Of a stretch of DNA of 64,000 nucleotides, positions 60,988 through 64,000 are shown one piece after another; position 1 is the stretch's first letter; every line of letters starts with the position of its first letter. Made by a program: the position numbers and the translations under genes. The notes beneath the pieces are model-generated. The model was not told where the DNA came from. It did not search any database and saw nothing but the letters and a program-made list of their open reading frames with translations. The stretch lies in assembly GCF_023660105.1 (NCBI RefSeq), contig NZ_JAMHGA010000019.1:52778-116777 (forward strand). The letters are read 5' to 3'. This stretch comes from Desulfovibrio aminophilus. GTDB lineage: Bacteria > Desulfobacterota > Desulfovibrionia > Desulfovibrionales > Desulfovibrionaceae.

Positions 60988-61797
60988 TCAGCTCACCAGG
61001 ACCCCGGCGTAGCCGACCACGCGGCTCATGTCCCCGTTCACCTCGCCGGACGTGGCGTAGGCCGCCACCTCCGCCTCGGTCGCTCCGAGCGCCTTGGCCG
61101 CGCTCAAGCCCACCACCATCGGCAGCACGCCGCACATGGAGATGCCGTTGGCCCGCACCACCTCGTAGAGCGCCTCCGGGTCCAGGGCCCTGATCGCCTC
61201 CAGGGCCAGGGAGTCCCGGACCTCGGCCTCCTCCCGCGAGATGTAGTGGCTCATGTCCGAGCTGACCACGATGGACGCGGGCGTCTTGCGGGCCTTGAGG
61301 GTTTCGCCCAGCCGCAGGCCCACGTCCACGAGTTCGCGGACCCCGCCCCCGCCGACGCAGATCGGCACGACGCGCATGTCCGGGTTCACGGTCCAGAGGA
61401 AGGGCACGAGCACCTCCAGGGAGTGCTCGTTGAGGTGCGCGGTGCGGTCCGGGGTCAGGCGCGGATCGCGGGAGATGAGGAGCTCGGCCAGGGCCTCGTC
61501 CACGGCCAGCCCGCCGCCGGGGAAGAGCCAGGCCCCCATGTGCCAGACGGCGTAGCGGCTGCCCATGCCGGTGTGGTTGGGCCCGAGCAGGATCACGGTG
61601 TCGGCCAGTCCGGCCCGGCCCAGGGTGGCCCCGGCCACGGCCCCGGAAAAGACGTAGCCCGCGTGGGGGGCCATGGCCAAAAGGGTCGGCTTGTCGGCGC
61701 GGCCCTCGGCGGCGGACAGGAAGCGCCGCACCTCGGCGGCCAGGGCCTGGGGTTCGGCGGTGTAGAATTGTCCGGCAACGATGGGTTTCCTGTCCAT
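60988..61797 (-). CDS. amrB: AmmeMemoRadiSam system protein B (MEMO1 family)
   Basis: 269 residues from MDRKPIVAGQFYTAEP with GGAGGAGGG upstream. MAPHAGYVFSGAVAGA, LLGPNHTGMG, NEHSLEVLVPFL and SSDMSHY with its conserved H, H, D and C residues mark the MEMO fold, related to class III dioxygenases. It usually works with an AMMECR1 protein and a radical SAM enzyme, not seen here. Confidence 0.92.
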   Translation of the reverse strand: MDRKPIVAGQFYTAEPQALAAEVRRFLSAAEGRADKPTLLAMAPHAGYVFSGAVAGATLGRAGLADTVILLGPNHTGMGSRYAVWHMGAWLFPGGGLAVDEALAELLISRDPRLTPDRTAHLNEHSLEVLVPFLWTVNPDMRVVPICVGGGGVRELVDVGLRLGETLKARKTPASIVVSSDMSHYISREEAEVRDSLALEAIRALDPEALYEVVRANGISMCGVLPMVVGLSAAKALGATEAEVAAYATSGEVNGDMSRVVGYAGVLVS

Positions 61798-61814
61798 GAC
61801 TCCCTCCTCCGGCC

Positions 61815-63980
61815 CTAGTAGGGCGCGGGCGCGTATTCCCGCGCCTTCTGCTCCAGGGCCTGCGTTTCGATGGCCGAGGCGGCCATCCGTCCGTAAAGGC
61901 TGTCGGGCTTCTTGGTCTGGATGTCCTTCATGATCCCGCGCCACTCGTCCATGGCCCCGGCCTTGCGGTAGATGTTGGCCAGGCGGAAGTGCATGGAGGC
62001 CCATTCGGGATCGCTCTCGGGGATGTACTTGTCATACTCCGAGGCCCACTTGAGGGCTTCCGCGTAGCGGCCGGAATGCTCCGTGGCGAACACGGTCATG
62101 AGGATGGCGTCCTTGATCTTGTCCTTGTCGCCGTTGGTCTGGAGCAGAAGCGACAGGGCCTCCTGGGCGTAGGCGAAGACCCGGCGCAGGTCCTGCTTCT
62201 CCATGCTGGCCTTGGCCAGGTAGTACATGGCGTTGGCCCGCGCGTTGGGCTCGACGGTGACGTCGGCGGCCAGCTGGGCCCAGATGGGCAGGCTCTTCTT
62301 GGGCTCGTTGAGATTCTCCAGGGACATGGCCCGGGCGTAGTCCAGCTGCTGCTCCAGGTTCTTGGGAATCTTCCAGTTTCGGCGAGCCATGGACGCCAGT
62401 TCGTCCAGGCGGGTCCAGGCCCCGGTCTCCAGGAAGATGTTGCTGGCCAGGTTGAGGGCCATCTCCGAATACTTGGGCGCCTGGTTCTTGGTCAGATAGC
62501 GCCGGATCAGGTTCAGGGCCTTGTCGTGCTCGCCGGTCTTCCAGAAGCAGGTGGCCACGCCCAGACGGGTGTCGTCGTCCACCTTGCCCTGGTCCACGAA
62601 CTTGTACTTCTCCCACCACTGGGTCACGCGGCCGTAGTTCTGGTCCGCGATGAGCTGGGGCACGGCCAGGGTGAAGGTCTTGTCGCCCAGGTCCCGGGCC
62701 TTGGGCACGAGCTCGCTCTTGGGGTAGCGGTCCAGGAGGTCCTGCACCGCGCCCAGGGCGTCGCCGTACTGCTTGTTCCAGGCGTTCCACATGGCCAGCT
62801 TGAGCAGGGCCAGGGGAGCCAGGGGGCTGTCGGGGTGCTTGGTGGCGATCTCAATGTAGGTGTCCCTCGGCCGCGCGTTGTAGGGGCGGTCGAAGACCGA
62901 GGCCATGACCGGCTCGGTGGGATCGTCGTAGATGCCTTCCTCGGCCAAGCGCATCTTGGCCACCAGCGACCCCTCGGAATCGGGGTAGTCCTTGATGACC
63001 TTGTCGTAGATCTCCTTGGCGGCCTTGCGGCGGCCGTCGCGGAGATAGATGTCCGCCACGCGGGCCAGGACGATGTCGTTCAACTGGGCCTGGGGATTCA
63101 GGTTGTAATAGGTCCAGTAGTGGTCCTTGGCCTCCTTGAGCTTAGCCAGGGAATTCTCCACGTCGCCGGCCAATTTCAGGAAGCGGGGGTTCTCCATGTA
63201 GAGGAGCGGCCAGCGCTTGTCCATGTAGTCCGTGATCTGGAAGGCCTGGTCGTTGTACCCCAGGAGGTGCAGCGAGTTGGCCAGCAGGTAGGAAGCCTGC
63301 TTGATGATCGGAATGTCCGGGTGCTTCTGAATCAGGTCCTGGAGGCGGCGCGCGGCCTCGGCGTAGTTTCCCTTGTTGAAGGCGTATTCGCCCCAGTAGT
63401 AGTCTATGTAGGGGACGTTGGAGTCCTCGGGATATTTCTTCTTCAGGATGTTGAAGTAGGCCGTGGCCTCCGGGACGTTGTCCACCTTCAGGTTCAGCAG
63501 GCCGAGATTGAGCAGGGCCGCCGGAACGCGGGGGGAGGACAGGTTGGCGTTCATGGCCTCGTTATAGGCCTTGGAGACCTCCGGGAAGTGGTCCCGGATG
63601 GCGTCGCGGGACATCTGGTAGACCGTGTCGGCCAGGTCGTAGAGCGCGTCCTCGCGCACGTCGGCGGGCAGGTCCGGGGCGGCCAGGAGTCCCTGCAGCG
63701 AGTCCTTCGCCCCCTTGAGGTCGCCGTTGGCCATCTGGCCCTCGGCCGTGTACAGGCTTTCCCGAAGATAGGTTTCCCGCTCGGACCCGGCCAGTTCGCC
63801 GGCCGTGGCGTTGCCTTCGGGCGCGGCGGCGGTGGCGTTCTCGGAAGGGGCCAGCTCGGCGTGGGCCGGTTCCGGCTTGGGCGGCTCCACGGGTGGAGCC
63901 TGGGGCGCGGCCTCGGGAGCGCCGGGCACCACGCGCACCGGCGGAGGCGGCTCGGCCGGGGCCTCGGCCTGGGCCTGGGG
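61815..63980 (-). CDS. TPR-repeat periplasmic or membrane-anchored protein, N-terminus missing
   Basis: At least 722 residues; the gene runs off the contig, so its start and any signal or anchor are not seen. After a proline- and alanine-rich stretch (first 60 visible residues) come many TPR-type helix pairs (NLGLLNLKVDNVPEATAYFNIL; ARVADIYLRDGRRKAAKEIYDKVI). Such proteins scaffold complexes. The apparent start in the adapter (MYKRQ) is an artefact. It ends YAPAPY, 18 bases before amrB in the other direction of transcription order. Confidence 0.8.
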   Translation of the reverse strand, partial: PQAQAEAPAEPPPPVRVVPGAPEAAPQAPPVEPPKPEPAHAELAPSENATAAAPEGNATAGELAGSERETYLRESLYTAEGQMANGDLKGAKDSLQGLLAAPDLPADVREDALYDLADTVYQMSRDAIRDHFPEVSKAYNEAMNANLSSPRVPAALLNLGLLNLKVDNVPEATAYFNILKKKYPEDSNVPYIDYYWGEYAFNKGNYAEAARRLQDLIQKHPDIPIIKQASYLLANSLHLLGYNDQAFQITDYMDKRWPLLYMENPRFLKLAGDVENSLAKLKEAKDHYWTYYNLNPQAQLNDIVLARVADIYLRDGRRKAAKEIYDKVIKDYPDSEGSLVAKMRLAEEGIYDDPTEPVMASVFDRPYNARPRDTYIEIATKHPDSPLAPLALLKLAMWNAWNKQYGDALGAVQDLLDRYPKSELVPKARDLGDKTFTLAVPQLIADQNYGRVTQWWEKYKFVDQGKVDDDTRLGVATCFWKTGEHDKALNLIRRYLTKNQAPKYSEMALNLASNIFLETGAWTRLDELASMARRNWKIPKNLEQQLDYARAMSLENLNEPKKSLPIWAQLAADVTVEPNARANAMYYLAKASMEKQDLRRVFAYAQEALSLLLQTNGDKDKIKDAILMTVFATEHSGRYAEALKWASEYDKYIPESDPEWASMHFRLANIYRKAGAMDEWRGIMKDIQTKKPDSLYGRMAASAIETQALEQKAREYAPAPY

Positions 63981-64000
63981 CTGTCTCTTATACACATCTG
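63981..64000. other. residual Tn5/Nextera sequencing adapter
   Basis: CTGTCTCTTATACACATCT is the 19-base Tn5 mosaic-end adapter used in Nextera libraries, followed by one more adapter base. It is not genomic. It makes the TPR frame appear to begin with MYKRQ on the minus strand. Confidence 0.97.

Overview
The window looks like a 64 kb contig end from a GC-rich (about 65 percent by eye) deltaproteobacterium of the Desulfovibrio type. I infer this from gene content and order: rubrerythrin and rubredoxin, multihaem c-type cytochromes, sigma-54 regulation, and the runs rimP-nusA-ylxR-infB-rbfA-nrnA-truB-rpsO-pnp and flgFGAHIJNKL-csrA-fliW-flgM, whose order I remember from Desulfovibrio genomes. 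The last 20 bases are a Tn5/Nextera sequencing adapter, not genome.

Layout. 1-5300: the tail of an unknown gene, a small gene behind a sigma-28-like promoter, rubrerythrin and rubredoxin with a PerR/Fur-like operator, two small unknown proteins and an orphan RND efflux pump. 5547-9862: a compact 4.3 kb integrated element in the 3' end of tRNA-Ser(UGA), with 20 bp att repeats, paired inner repeats near both ends, a tyrosine integrase, one membrane cargo protein and about 1.2 kb of odd non-coding DNA. 10050-13691: a Fur-family gene and an arsenic operon arsR-arsM-acr3-arsC-arsC. The arsM frame crosses an in-frame UGA followed by a SECIS-like hairpin, so it is best read as a selenoprotein. 13694-22368: small unknown genes, a two-gene histidine-kinase system, an isocitrate-lyase-family enzyme, an MFS exporter whose ribosome site lies in a perfect hairpin, and a WG-repeat protein. 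22484-28931: a periplasmic respiratory module (seven-haem/cytochrome b protein, tetrahaem cytochrome c, Tat-exported flavoprotein reductase, thioredoxin-like protein) behind a sigma-54 activator, with a 22 bp phased array of likely activator sites.

29257-37229: tRNA-Ser(GCU), der, mtnA, gatB, mltA, a DUF89-like gene and nadK. 37322-48803: flagellar late and rod genes with candidate sigma-28 and sigma-54 promoters. 48888-59567: tRNA-Gly and the translation/RNA-decay cluster, including a long hairpin in the pnp leader. 59631-63980: a DUF115 protein, a MEMO-family protein and a TPR protein cut by the contig end.

How the genes work together: arsenate is reduced by the two ArsC proteins, arsenite is exported by Acr3 or methylated by ArsM, and ArsR senses it. 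The cytochromes probably move electrons from the quinone pool to the periplasmic flavoprotein, whose substrate is unknown. CsrA, FliW and FlgM tie flagellin and late-gene expression to assembly. The strongest novelty candidates are the selenocysteine ArsM, the sigma-54-controlled reductase module and the minimal tRNA-Ser element.
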